From positions 372,001 through 436,000 of the forward strand of contig NZ_JAAOIX010000001.1 in the NCBI RefSeq assembly GCF_011440395.1: a stretch of DNA of 64,000 bases. Reading direction: 5' to 3'. The translations under genes and the position numbers were made by a program. Under the pieces are notes generated by a model. It was given only the letters and a program-made list of their open reading frames with translations, was not told where the DNA came from and ran no database searches. Below are positions 9,761 through 21,070 of the stretch, piece after piece (the first letter of the stretch is position 1; every line of letters begins with the position of its first letter). The DNA is from Pseudomaricurvus alcaniphilus (GTDB taxonomy: Bacteria > Pseudomonadota > Gammaproteobacteria > Pseudomonadales > Cellvibrionaceae).

Positions 9761-11687
9761 CGTAATAGCCCCGGGCTGGCTGGCACAGTTCAGTGATTTC
9801 CACTGGCAGCGGCCACTGTGGCTGGTACTGGTGCCACTGGCGTTGCTGGCAGGCTGGTACTTGCTGCGCAGCCACTCCCGGCAGAATAACTGGCGCTCTC
9901 TTATCGACGCCCAACTGCTGCCGCACCTGCTGCAAGGCAAAATGAGCAAGCAGCAAAGACTGCCTTTTGTGGCGCTGAGCCTGGCCTTGCTGATCGCCGC
10001 CCTGGCCATGGCCGGACCCAGCTGGGAAAAACTGCCACAGCCGGTATTTAAAACGGACAGTGCGCTGGTGATCCTGCTGGATTTGTCACCCTCGATGCTG
10101 GCGCAAGACGTCCAGCCCTCGCGCCTGGTAAGGGCTCGATTGAAACTGATCGATCTGCTGCAACAGCGCCAGGAGGGCTTGAGTGCACTGGTGGTTTACG
10201 CCGGCGAAGCCCATACCGTCACCCCGCTTACCGATGACACGGAAACCATCATCAGCTTGTTGCCCTCCCTCTCACCGGGCATTATGCCCCTGCGCGGCAG
10301 TAATACCGAGATGGCCCTCGAGCAGGCGCTGACGCTGTTCCGCGACAGCGGCCACTTGCAGGGTGATATCCTGCTGGTCACTGACGGGGTAGAGCCCGCC
10401 GCAGCCCGCTATTTGCTGGACAATCTGCCGTCCGGCTTTCGCCTGTCCATTCTCGGGGTGGGCACCGAGGCGGGGGCACCCATTCCAATCAGCAGCGGCG
10501 GCTTTGCCAAGGACAACAACGGCGCAATCGTGCTGGCAAAACTCAATGTCGAGCAGTTGCGCAACCTCGCCAGTCGCGCCGGCGGCGTCTATCGCAACCT
10601 GAGTCACACCGACAGCGACGTTGCAGCGGTACTGCAACTCCCGGCTCTGGGCAGTGACAACACCCGCCAATTGGAGCGGGACTTCGATACCTGGATCGAT
10701 CGCGGCGCCTGGCTCTGCCTGCTGCTGCTGCCCTTTATGGGCATGGCGTTTCGCAAAGGCTGGCTGCTGCTGGTGCCCCTGCTGCTGGTGTTACCGGAGC
10801 CGAGCCAGGCGTTTGGCTGGGACGACCTCTGGTACACCCGGGATCAACAGGGCCAGCGCTTGCTGCAACAGGACCAGCCCGAGCAGGCCGCCGGCCTGTT
10901 TCAACGGGAGGACTGGAAAGGTGCTGCAGCCTATCGCGCCGGTGATTATGCCGCCGCGGCAGACGCATTTGCGGCGCTGGACAGCGCCAGTGCCCATTAC
11001 AACCGCGGCAATGCCCTGGCGCGAGCCGGCAAGCTGGAGGATGCGCTAAAGGCCTACGATCAGGCGCTGGCGCAACAGCCCGATTTCGAAGACGCCCGCG
11101 CCAATCGAGAGCTGGTAGAATCCCTGCTGCAACAGCAACAGCAACAAGACGGCGACCAGGGCGATCAACAACAGGACGACCAGCAGCAAGACAGCCAACA
11201 GCCGGGCGACCAGCAACAGGATGGCCAACAACAGGATGGCCAACAGCAGGATGGCCAACAGCAGGATAGCCAGGGACAGGGGCAGCAGGAACCCGGCGCA
11301 CAGGACAGATCCGGCGAGTCTACGCCCGACACTGACCCTGAGCAAAACACCTCCGAACCCGACACATCACCAGGAAACAGCGATGAGAAAGCTGAAGATC
11401 AAGAGACAGATACAGCGGCGCAACAAGAACCAGAATCGGATGGCACTGCGCAAGCAGAGTCCGAAGCGGGCGCAAATGACCAGGAGCAAGCCCAGGCGGC
11501 TGCTGCGCAGGCAAACGATCTTAGCGAGGAGGAACAGCAGGCGATGGAGCAATGGTTACGTAAAATCAACGACGACCCCAGCGGACTGATGCGCAAGAAA
11601 TTTGAACACCAGTATCGACAGCGCGTCAAACAATACCAGCAAGGAAGCTGGCAGCCACCGGAAAATGGCGCCAACGGCCGTTGGTAG
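9753..11687 (+). CDS. BatB/BatC-like VWA protein with TPR and Gln/Asp-rich tail
   Basis: 644 residues, apparently a BatB-type VWA domain fused to a BatC-type TPR region. Two N-terminal hydrophobic segments precede a VWA domain with MIDAS motif LLDLSPSMLAQD and VTDGVEPAA. A further membrane segment (LLLLPFMGMAFRKGWLLLV) is followed by TPR-like helices (YNRGNALARAGKLEDALKAY). A long acidic, Gln-rich low-complexity stretch from about residue 460 to 600 then leads to a conserved end, EQWLRKINDDPSGLMRKKF. The low-complexity part includes in-frame 15-bp repeats at 11211-11270. The gene overlaps the preceding one by 8 bases. TPR and VWA both suggest assembly of a protein complex at the membrane. Confidence 0.87.
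   Translation: MPDVIAPGWLAQFSDFHWQRPLWLVLVPLALLAGWYLLRSHSRQNNWRSLIDAQLLPHLLQGKMSKQQRLPFVALSLALLIAALAMAGPSWEKLPQPVFKTDSALVILLDLSPSMLAQDVQPSRLVRARLKLIDLLQQRQEGLSALVVYAGEAHTVTPLTDDTETIISLLPSLSPGIMPLRGSNTEMALEQALTLFRDSGHLQGDILLVTDGVEPAAARYLLDNLPSGFRLSILGVGTEAGAPIPISSGGFAKDNNGAIVLAKLNVEQLRNLASRAGGVYRNLSHTDSDVAAVLQLPALGSDNTRQLERDFDTWIDRGAWLCLLLLPFMGMAFRKGWLLLVPLLLVLPEPSQAFGWDDLWYTRDQQGQRLLQQDQPEQAAGLFQREDWKGAAAYRAGDYAAAADAFAALDSASAHYNRGNALARAGKLEDALKAYDQALAQQPDFEDARANRELVESLLQQQQQQDGDQGDQQQDDQQQDSQQPGDQQQDGQQQDGQQQDGQQQDSQGQGQQEPGAQDRSGESTPDTDPEQNTSEPDTSPGNSDEKAEDQETDTAAQQEPESDGTAQAESEAGANDQEQAQAAAAQANDLSEEEQQAMEQWLRKINDDPSGLMRKKFEHQYRQRVKQYQQGSWQPPENGANGRW
11211..11270 (+). repeat. Four tandem 15-bp units inside the VWA-TPR gene
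   Basis: Units at 11211-11225, 11226-11240, 11241-11255 and 11256-11270 vary around CAACAGCAGGATGGC and encode repeats of Gln-Gln-Gln-Asp-Gly. They are in frame, so a change in copy number would lengthen or shorten a disordered linker without a frameshift. Confidence 0.82.
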
Positions 11688-11725
11688 GCCTGCCCCGCTT
11701 TCTATCGACCAGGAATAGCCCCCGC

Positions 11726-13477
11726 ATGACAATGACCGCCCAATATACCTTGCTCCGGTACCCATATACCCGCTTCCGGCGCTGGTTACTTCTGAGCGCT
11801 GCTTTGTTGCTCACTGTCACTCTGTCCGCGCCAACCCTGGCGGGGCAATTGAGCGCCAGCGCAGACCGCACCCGGATCAGCCTGGAGGAAACCCTGAACC
11901 TGGTGGTGCGCTACGACGAGCAGGTCATCTTCGGCGAGCCGGATTTTAGCCAGCTCAAACAGCAATTTGAGATACTTGCCAATCGCCGTGCCAACCAGTA
12001 CCGCAGCGTCAACGGCAAAGCCGAATCCTGGACCCAATGGACCCTGACCCTGGCCCCCAAACAGGCGGGCAGCTTGCAGATACCGGCGTTTGAATTTGAA
12101 GGCGCCCGCAGCAAGCCCCTGACCATCGAGGTGCAGCCGGCGGCAGCGGCCACGGCCCCGGGGTCAGACCAACCGGTGTTTCTGGAGACCGAGCTGAGCA
12201 AGAGCAGCGTCTATGTGCAAGAGCAATTGTTACTGACCTACCGACTCTATACTTCGGTGGACCTGAGCGGTCTCAACAGCGAGGAGTTGAGTATCGACAA
12301 TGCCCTGGTCAAACAGGTGGCCGAAAACCAGTACCAGCGCACTATCGATGGCAAGCGCTACGGAGTCGTCGAAGTCAGCTACGCCATATTCCCGCAACAA
12401 AGCGGCAACCTGGTACTGCCGCCAACCCTGTGGAATGTCACTCTGCAGAGTCGCCAGGGCTTTGACTACGACCCCTTTTTCAACCGCGGCGGCAAGCGAC
12501 TGCGCTTAAAAACGGAAGAGAAATTTATCAATGTCCTGCCCAAACCCGACGCCTACAGCGGCAGCCACTGGTTGCCCGCCACTGATATTACGCTCTCCCA
12601 AAGCTGGAGCCGCGACCCGAAGGAATTCAAGGTCGGCGAGCCAATCACCCGCAAGGTGGTGATCAATGCCAGGGGTTTGATGGCCTCGCAGATTCCCGCC
12701 CTGGAGCCGTCCAGTAGCGCCGATATCAAATACTATCCCGACCTGCCCCAGTCCGAGGAATCGGTTTCCAGCGACGGGGTCACCAGTGTGATCACCGAGA
12801 GTTACGCCATTGTCCCCGCTCGCGCCGGCCAGTTGACCTTGCCCGCCATTCAACTGGACTGGTGGGACACAGAGCAAAAGCAGCAACGACAAGCCGTATT
12901 GCCGGCGCAAACCATCAACGTCCGCGGTGGCGTCGAGGCAGCCACTACTGGAGCAGCAACTCCGGCACGGCAACCGGTCGAGGCCCGGCCTGATAGCGCC
13001 CCAACCAGCGTCGCCACCACTGCCACAAGCAGCCCGACGCTGGCCTCGCTGTGGTTCTACCTGACACTGTTGCTGGCCGCCACCACCCTGCTGTTCGCCC
13101 TGCTCTGGCTGCGCGCCCGGGCCACACCGCGGCCGCAGGAAGCGCCCGGGAGCCCCACCGTCGGGGTATCGGAAAAAGTCGCCTTTCGACGCTTGCAGCA
13201 AAGCCTTAACGGCAATGACAACCGGCAGATTCGGGCGGCGCTGCTGGACTGGGCTCGCGCCCGCTTTAGCCCGGCAGCCATCCATTCACTGACGGACCTG
13301 GCCGAGCGGGTTCCCGAGTTGCAAGAGGCTATCGCGCAATTGGAAAGCAGTTTGTACGCCGCCGGCGAGGCGCAGTTTGACCGCCGCGCCATGCTCGACC
13401 AGCTGCAGCAGTGGCGGCGCCAGGCGCCAGCCGCGGCCAACCCGGCCGCGGCGGCACTGCCCCCGCTCTATTCTTGA
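11726..13477 (+). CDS. BatD-like protein, last gene of the MoxR/VWA operon
   Basis: 583 residues from the ATG at 11726, with AGGAA about 12 bases upstream. A signal peptide is evident (RRWLLLSAALLLTVTLSAP then a likely cleavage after TLA). The periplasmic part contains repeated beta-rich domains with SVYVQEQLLLTYRLY near 165 and a second module near 290-420, as in BatD/DUF7939-type proteins. A single C-terminal membrane segment (FYLTLLLAATTLLFALLWL, about 450) leads to a cytoplasmic tail. Length and topology match BatD. The operon ends here: the following 209 bases hold a palindromic repeat and a convergent gene. Periplasmic partner of the VWA proteins is the likely role, by context. Confidence 0.85.
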   Translation: MTMTAQYTLLRYPYTRFRRWLLLSAALLLTVTLSAPTLAGQLSASADRTRISLEETLNLVVRYDEQVIFGEPDFSQLKQQFEILANRRANQYRSVNGKAESWTQWTLTLAPKQAGSLQIPAFEFEGARSKPLTIEVQPAAAATAPGSDQPVFLETELSKSSVYVQEQLLLTYRLYTSVDLSGLNSEELSIDNALVKQVAENQYQRTIDGKRYGVVEVSYAIFPQQSGNLVLPPTLWNVTLQSRQGFDYDPFFNRGGKRLRLKTEEKFINVLPKPDAYSGSHWLPATDITLSQSWSRDPKEFKVGEPITRKVVINARGLMASQIPALEPSSSADIKYYPDLPQSEESVSSDGVTSVITESYAIVPARAGQLTLPAIQLDWWDTEQKQQRQAVLPAQTINVRGGVEAATTGAATPARQPVEARPDSAPTSVATTATSSPTLASLWFYLTLLLAATTLLFALLWLRARATPRPQEAPGSPTVGVSEKVAFRRLQQSLNGNDNRQIRAALLDWARARFSPAAIHSLTDLAERVPELQEAIAQLESSLYAAGEAQFDRRAMLDQLQQWRRQAPAAANPAAAALPPLYS

Positions 13478-13491
13478 ATGACCACCTGATA

Positions 13492-13654
13492 ACTCAAGTT
13501 TCGGAGTTCATTCCACCGCGCCGGGCGGAGCAGTCCCTTCCAGGACACGCTGCAAGTACGTCCCTGTAAGCTCGGCGTCGGCATCCATGCCTCCGACGGT
13601 CCCGGAAGGGACTGCACCGCTAGCGAATTGGCTTACGAACTCCGAAACTTGAGT
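13492..13654. repeat. Complex palindromic intergenic repeat between batD and fadD
   Basis: Nested perfect inverted repeats: an outer 18-bp arm pair, ACTCAAGTTTCGGAGTTC (13492-13509) with its complement at 13637-13654, and an inner 12-bp pair, GCAGTCCCTTCC (13530-13541) with its complement at 13604-13615. The core has a short GTCGG/CCGAC stem around CATCCATG. It fills the gap between two convergent genes and could work as a bidirectional terminator. It resembles the dispersed palindromic intergenic repeats of marine gammaproteobacteria, but only one copy is present here. It is unrelated in sequence to the 169-bp element. Confidence 0.75.
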
Positions 13655-13686
13655 AATAAGAGGTGCTGCGCCAGATAACCGGGTGC

Positions 13687-15291
13687 TTAGCGCAGTTCCT
13701 TGCGCAATACCTTGCCGACGTTGGACTTGGGCAATGCGTCGATAAATTCGATTCGGTGAGGGATTTTATAGCCGGTCAGGTTTTCCCGACAAAAGGCCAT
13801 CAACTCTTCCTTGCTCAGGGAGGGATCGTCTTTGACCACGAATAACTTGACCGCCTCGCCGGTTTTGTCGCTGGGCACGCCAATGGCCGCCGCCTCCAAC
13901 ACCTTCGGATGTTTGCCGACTTCGTTTTCGATTTCATTGGGGTACACGTTAAAGCCGGACACGATAATCATGTCCTTTTTACGGTCGACGATTTTTATAT
14001 AATTGTCGGCGCTGAGTTCAGCGATATCCCCGGTTTTGAACCAGCCGTCGGCAGTGAGCACCTCGGCAGTCGCTTGCGGCTGCTGCCAGTAGCCCTTCAT
14101 CACCTGCGGACCGCGCACCCACAATTCACCGGCCCCGCCCGCCGCCACCTCATTGCCAGCGTCATCCATCAAGCGAACCTCGGTATCCGCCACCGGCACT
14201 CCTACGGTTCCTAAGCGCACCCCATTGAGCGGGTTAAAGGCCAGCACCGGCGAAGTCTCGGTCAGGCCGTAACCCTCCACCACGGCACAGCCAGTGGTGC
14301 GCTGCCAGAGCTCGGCCACGTCGCTGGTCAAGGCCATGCCACCTGATGTGGTCAGCTTCAAGGCGCTGAAATCCAGCGCTTTAAAGCTGTCGTTGTGACA
14401 GAGGCCGTTAAAGAGCGTATTGAGCCCGGCAAAACCGGTAAAAGGAAACGGCTTTATCGCCTTGACCAAACTGTCGAGATCCCTGGGATTGGGTATCAGG
14501 ATACTGTGATTGCCGCTCGCCACCAGCAACATACCGTGAATCATAAAGGCGTAGATATGGTAGAGCGGCAGAGGTGCGACAAATATCTCGACCCCCTCCT
14601 GGATTCTGTCACCAATACTGTCACTGACTTGCCGCAAGTTGGACACCAGGTTGTGGTGGGTCAGCATGGCACCTTTGGCGACCCCGGTGGTACCGCCGGT
14701 GTATTGCAGTACCGCCACGTCTTCTGCTTTACTCTGTACATCCTGGCAGGGGTTGTTATTGCCAAGCCGGAGGCAATCGCGAAAGGAAACCTGGCGGGGA
14801 AACGAAAACTCGGGCACCATTTTTTTCACATGGCGCAGGGTAAAATTGATCAGTTGCCGTTTTGGAAAGCCATGCAGATCCCCCATTTCCGTGACGATAA
14901 CCTGTTCCACTGAGGTGTTGGCAATAATATCCGCCGCTGGTTTGGCCAGGTTTGCCATCACTACCAGCACCCTGGCGCCAGAGTCGCGCAACTGGTGCTC
15001 CACTTCGCGACCGGTGTACATGGGGTTGGTGTTGACCAGTATCATTCCCGCCCGCAACACCCCGAACATCACCACCGGATACTGCAGAATATTGGCCAGC
15101 TGCACGGCCACCCGGTCGCCTGGTTGCAGATCCGTGTGATGCTGCAGATAACTGGCAAACTGCTGGCTATAGCGATCCACCTCGGCGAAACTCAGTGTCT
15201 GCCCCAGGCAGGTAAATGCCGCATTGCCCGGATAGCACCGAAAGGCGGCACGAAAAACGTCCGGTACAGTCTGCAACTGCTGCTTATCCAT
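13687..15291 (-). CDS. fadD: Long-chain fatty-acid--CoA ligase
   Basis: 534 residues, normal for a bacterial acyl-CoA synthetase. It activates fatty acids with ATP and CoA to acyl-CoA at the inner membrane for beta-oxidation or lipid synthesis. The AMP-binding motif is QYTGGTTGVAKGAML, the A4/A5 region is GYGLTETSPVLAFN, the FACS signature is GWFKTGDIAELSADNYI through DRKKDMIIVSGFNVYP, and the C-terminal lysine lies in PKSNVGKVLRKEL. The ATG at 15291 has GGAG about 9 bases upstream. It stands alone, convergent with batD. Substrate chain length cannot be read from sequence, so fadD is the best but not the only possible name. Confidence 0.9.
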   Translation of the reverse strand: MDKQQLQTVPDVFRAAFRCYPGNAAFTCLGQTLSFAEVDRYSQQFASYLQHHTDLQPGDRVAVQLANILQYPVVMFGVLRAGMILVNTNPMYTGREVEHQLRDSGARVLVVMANLAKPAADIIANTSVEQVIVTEMGDLHGFPKRQLINFTLRHVKKMVPEFSFPRQVSFRDCLRLGNNNPCQDVQSKAEDVAVLQYTGGTTGVAKGAMLTHHNLVSNLRQVSDSIGDRIQEGVEIFVAPLPLYHIYAFMIHGMLLVASGNHSILIPNPRDLDSLVKAIKPFPFTGFAGLNTLFNGLCHNDSFKALDFSALKLTTSGGMALTSDVAELWQRTTGCAVVEGYGLTETSPVLAFNPLNGVRLGTVGVPVADTEVRLMDDAGNEVAAGGAGELWVRGPQVMKGYWQQPQATAEVLTADGWFKTGDIAELSADNYIKIVDRKKDMIIVSGFNVYPNEIENEVGKHPKVLEAAAIGVPSDKTGEAVKLFVVKDDPSLSKEELMAFCRENLTGYKIPHRIEFIDALPKSNVGKVLRKELR

Positions 15292-15334
15292 GGTCTCGAC
15301 TCCGAATTCTCGTGTTTTTATTATGTCAGTGTTT

Positions 15335-15374
15335 TGCCTGTCCAGCTATGACTGTGCCTGTCCAGCTATGACTG
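15335..15374. repeat. Two tandem 20-bp units upstream of fadD
   Basis: Identical units TGCCTGTCCAGCTATGACTG at 15335-15354 and 15355-15374, in the 211-base gap between fadD and the small membrane protein gene. A looser pair (TATCCGGTTAGTA, TATCCAGTTAGCA) follows at about 15384-15410. They lie in the fadD promoter region. Confidence 0.8.
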
Positions 15375-15502
15375 CAGTTCGTACTATCCGGTTAGTATTA
15401 TCCAGTTAGCACCTGCCTTTCAGTGCTACCGGAATAATTGTAGCCGATGAATACATTCCGCTTTACTCGCGCCCCGTCAACTTCGATTGCCAGCGCCCCG
15501 CG

Positions 15503-15724
15503 TTAGCGCCGCCGGCACAGCCGCTGAACGAACTTGAATAACCCCACCACCAGGGCCGCCGCAGCGATCAGTACCACCACCATCAACAGGCAGATCACCA
15601 GATACTGCAATGCCGCCGCAATCGGCAATTTCCAACCCCAGATAGCGAGCGCGACAAACGCCAGGCAGGCTAACAATGCTGTTGTCATCACCGAGCGCAT
15701 ACCCCGGCGTTTATTAAAAATCAT
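15503..15724 (-). CDS. Small two-segment membrane protein
   Basis: 73 residues starting MIFNKRRGMRS. Two hydrophobic segments (ALLACLAFVALAIWGW and a longer AALQYLVICLLMVVVLIAAA stretch) lie between basic ends, and the protein closes with RLCRRR, so it should be a short integral inner-membrane protein with both ends probably cytoplasmic. The ATG at 15724 is 2 bases past the stop of the HAD phosphatase gene, which indicates translational coupling within that operon. I do not recognise a family. A longer open frame in the same phase runs back into the HAD gene and was not used. Confidence 0.6.
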   Translation of the reverse strand: MIFNKRRGMRSVMTTALLACLAFVALAIWGWKLPIAAALQYLVICLLMVVVLIAAAALVVGLFKFVQRLCRRR

Positions 15725-15726
15725 TC

Positions 15727-16620
15727 CTACTTCACCTGTTGCGCCGCTTTTCCCGGCATTGTTTCCAGTACTTTTTCCAATACGACGGCTACACCATCGT
15801 CCCACACCGGCAAGGTTTCCAGCGCTGCCACTGCTTTTACCTCGTCGCTGGCGTTGCCCATGGCGACGCCCACCCCGGCCAGAGTGAGAAAGGTCATGTC
15901 CGATTGGGCGTCGCCAAAGGCAATAACCTGCTCGGCAGTCACCGAGTGGTAGTCGAGCAGATGGCTGAAACCCTTGCGCTTGCAGGCCTGGCTGCAAATC
16001 ACACTGGCGAACAGCCAGTCCGGCTGCGAGGCCATGCGCGCATAGGCAAACACCGCCTCGGGAAAATCCCGCTCCAGCCGATACAGCTTCTCCTGCGCCT
16101 GCAGGTTATCCACCGCGAACAACAGTTTGACAACCGGCTCCCGGCCCACGATCTGCTCAAAGGGGCGCACCGTGGGCGCCACCCGCAGATGTTCACTGTG
16201 CGACTGTCCCAACCGCCCCATATGCTCTATATAGAAGTGGGATTCGGTGCACACCTCGATATACAGATCCAGGCTCTGCGCCGCGTCCAGCAGTCTGGCC
16301 ACCAGTTCATCACTGAGGGCGTGCAGCGCCAGTCGCTGCTCCGCCCGGGGGTCATACAGCAAAGCTCCGGTGTAAAACAGGCCGGCGTCGACTAAACCCA
16401 GCTGGCGAATCAGGAAGTCGGCGGCAAATTTGGGTCGCCCCGACGCCACCGCTGTTTTGATACCCTGTTGCCGCGCCGCGGCGATGGCCCGCTTGACCCG
16501 CTCGCTGTACCTGCCATCGCGACCCAGCAGGGTACCGTCGATATCAAAGAACGCGAGGCGAATATCCCGTGCCAGCAATTGCGCTGCCGCTGCTGAAGTT
16601 ACATGTGTCGTCAAGGGCAT
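15727..16620 (-). CDS. Cof-type HAD-superfamily phosphatase
   Basis: 297 residues. Motif I is FFDIDGTLLG with the nucleophile and general-acid aspartates at about 26 and 28. Motif II is AVASGRPK, the motif III lysine lies in the CKRKGFSH segment, and motif IV is FGDAQSDMTFL followed by GVAMGNASDEVK. The large C2-type cap between motifs II and III places it in the Cof/YbjI-like group that hydrolyses sugar phosphates, nucleotides or flavin precursors. The ATG follows directly on the TAA of the upstream gene, with GAGG as ribosome-binding site. The substrate is unknown. It sits in a likely operon with zipA, ligA and the lipoprotein gene. Confidence 0.87.
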   Translation of the reverse strand: MPLTTHVTSAAAAQLLARDIRLAFFDIDGTLLGRDGRYSERVKRAIAAARQQGIKTAVASGRPKFAADFLIRQLGLVDAGLFYTGALLYDPRAEQRLALHALSDELVARLLDAAQSLDLYIEVCTESHFYIEHMGRLGQSHSEHLRVAPTVRPFEQIVGREPVVKLLFAVDNLQAQEKLYRLERDFPEAVFAYARMASQPDWLFASVICSQACKRKGFSHLLDYHSVTAEQVIAFGDAQSDMTFLTLAGVGVAMGNASDEVKAVAALETLPVWDDGVAVVLEKVLETMPGKAAQQVK

Positions 16621-17046
16621 TTACAACCTCAAGGCGCCATCGTGGCTCCACTCACAGCGCACCTGCAGGTCGCCGCTGCCCGGCTGGTGAAAGCTGCCGC
16701 TGGATTCCCAGCTAAACGTGTGGTGGCCGGAGAGCTCGGTTTCCAGGTGCACCACCGCAGAATGCCAGTACATCTGGTTGAGTAGCTGCTCAAACTTTTC
16801 GATCCACTGCTCCCACTCGTACTCCACCGCCTTGTACGACGCACCGAAGTGCATGACGTCGGTTTGATAGTGATTCTGGTTGACCTGCAGGGGCGGGATA
16901 GCAAACATTTCCTGGCACAGGAACGGCCAGTCGTCGGCACTTGGCAAGGTCAGCATGGCCTCGCGATTGCGGCGTCGGCGCAGGGACTCGTGACCGGGCA
17001 GGGCCGAGTCCTTGATACAGCCGTAAACAATTGATTCCTGGTCCAT
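16621..17046 (-). CDS. Conserved protein of unknown function in the ligA operon
   Basis: 141 residues from the ATG at 17046, which has GGGGAG about 7 bases upstream; the longer frame overlaps the lipoprotein gene and lacks a ribosome-binding site. The product begins MDQESIVYGCIKDS and has HESLRRRRNREAMLTLP, WPFLCQEMFAIP and HFGASYKAVE-type stretches. These resemble, from memory, a conserved hypothetical encoded next to ligA in Pseudomonas. No signal peptide or membrane segment is visible. The conserved proximity to DNA ligase, ZipA and SMC suggests only shared transcription; no activity can be assigned. Confidence 0.75.
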   Translation of the reverse strand: MDQESIVYGCIKDSALPGHESLRRRRNREAMLTLPSADDWPFLCQEMFAIPPLQVNQNHYQTDVMHFGASYKAVEYEWEQWIEKFEQLLNQMYWHSAVVHLETELSGHHTFSWESSGSFHQPGSGDLQVRCEWSHDGALRL

Positions 17047-17114
17047 AAACTCCCCTCGATATTTTTTCAGGCGCGCCCCGCCAACCACTGTTTTTTTTTG
17101 CGCAACCCGGGCGG

Positions 17115-19806
<2,692 letters not shown>

Positions 19807-19812
19807 TCAAAA

Positions 19813-20850
19813 TCAATGGGCCGCCAGCTGGCGCTTGCGCTCATACTCCAGAATTCGCTGGCGACAATGTTCCAGCGTCTGGTTGGTCATTGCACTGCGC
19901 GTCTCATCCTTCAGCTCGCCGCCGAGCCGCTCGGCAATGGCGGCGGCGGTCACCGCCATGGTGTTAAAGGCTTTTATGCTGTTGGCAGACATGGGCAAGG
20001 TCATAAACAGGCTGACCCCGGGCGTTTCAAATTCAGCCATATGCTGCAGATCGAAAGTGCCCGGCACCACCATGTTGACCATACTGAACATCAGCGGGCC
20101 GTCGCCGTTTTCCTCGGTGTAGCGATGGAATATCTTCATATCGCCGTAGCGCATGCCACACTCGAGGATAACTTCCAGCAAGGCCTCCCCGGGAAAGGGC
20201 CCGTCGGCACCAGCCATCACATTGATCACCAGCACCTCATCGGGCTCGGCTTCTTCTTCCGTTTCCGCCCCGGAACCGGAATCAATAACATCGTCCTCGT
20301 CGAGCTGGATCCGGTCCGCGTCCTTGGGCTCGGCAAACAATGGGTCGAAATGGTCATCGTCGATGTAATCCGCCCCATCCTCTTCAAACTCTTGCGGCTC
20401 TGACTCGGTGTTGTTATCCGACTCGTCGTCAGCCACCGCTTCATCCGCGGAGAAGGTGGGCTCTACCCGCGCTTTGCTGCGCGCCTTGGTCGACTCACCG
20501 GCTACCGATTCCATCAGTACCGGTACCTCTTCATCCAGGTTCAGCGTCACTTGCTGCGGAATCCGCCGCATGCCCACCGTGGTGCGCTTTTTACGGTAAC
20601 TCTCTTTCATGCTTTGCGTGACCGCCCGGGCATCCTCTTCCCCGCGCTTGCTCACTACCCGGGCACCGCCGTTGGGCAGCTCACTGCCAAAGGTATCCAG
20701 CTCGCCTTTTTCAAGCCCTTTGTTGACGCTGCGCGACATTTTTATAGACTGCCGGCGGGACTGGCGCATACGCCGCCAACCGTCCAACAGCACGCCGATG
20801 ATCAAAAAAACTATAATGACTGTGAGCCATTCACGCATGGCAAACTCCAT
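19813..20850 (-). CDS. zipA: Cell division protein ZipA
   Basis: 345 residues. The N-terminus MEFAMREWLTVIIVFLIIG is a type Ib membrane anchor, as in Pseudomonas ZipA, followed by a basic patch (DGWRRMRQSRRQSIK). A long acidic and Pro-poor linker runs to about residue 205. The C-terminal FtsZ-binding domain has VLVINVMAGADGPFPGEALL, FSMVNMVVPGTFD and MTLPMSANSIKAFNTM. ZipA tethers FtsZ polymers to the inner membrane at the septum. It lies between smc (upstream) and ligA (downstream) on the same strand and is probably transcribed with ligA and the four genes after it. Confidence 0.93.
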   Translation of the reverse strand: MEFAMREWLTVIIVFLIIGVLLDGWRRMRQSRRQSIKMSRSVNKGLEKGELDTFGSELPNGGARVVSKRGEEDARAVTQSMKESYRKKRTTVGMRRIPQQVTLNLDEEVPVLMESVAGESTKARSKARVEPTFSADEAVADDESDNNTESEPQEFEEDGADYIDDDHFDPLFAEPKDADRIQLDEDDVIDSGSGAETEEEAEPDEVLVINVMAGADGPFPGEALLEVILECGMRYGDMKIFHRYTEENGDGPLMFSMVNMVVPGTFDLQHMAEFETPGVSLFMTLPMSANSIKAFNTMAVTAAAIAERLGGELKDETRSAMTNQTLEHCRQRILEYERKRQLAAH

Positions 20851-20956
20851 TTCTACTAAACCCTTGCCGTGGACATCTGCACGATGCCGTCAATTTTCAA
20901 TGCGCCCGGGGAGCGACCGATGCCGCTCGCGTCCCAACCGCTCATTCTTCTAAACT

Positions 20957-20986
20957 GATTCTTTAATACTGGTTCTTTAATACTAG
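20957..20986. repeat. Two tandem 15-bp units between smc and zipA
   Basis: GATTCTTTAATACTG (20957-20971) is followed by GTTCTTTAATACTAG (20972-20986), in the 220-base gap upstream of zipA. The array is AT-rich compared with its surroundings. Confidence 0.65.
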
Positions 20987-21070
20987 CCGGTACCGACAAT
21001 GTCCCGCTGGCGCCGGAGTGAAACCGATACAAGCTCCTAAGATAACTTCTGCGCGCTAATGTTCCCGCAG

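Noticed and set aside
15503-15997. A 164-residue minus-strand frame overlapping the HAD phosphatase gene
   Set aside because: Only its last 73 codons, from the ATG at 15724, lie outside the HAD gene and look like a membrane protein; the upstream part is a shadow.
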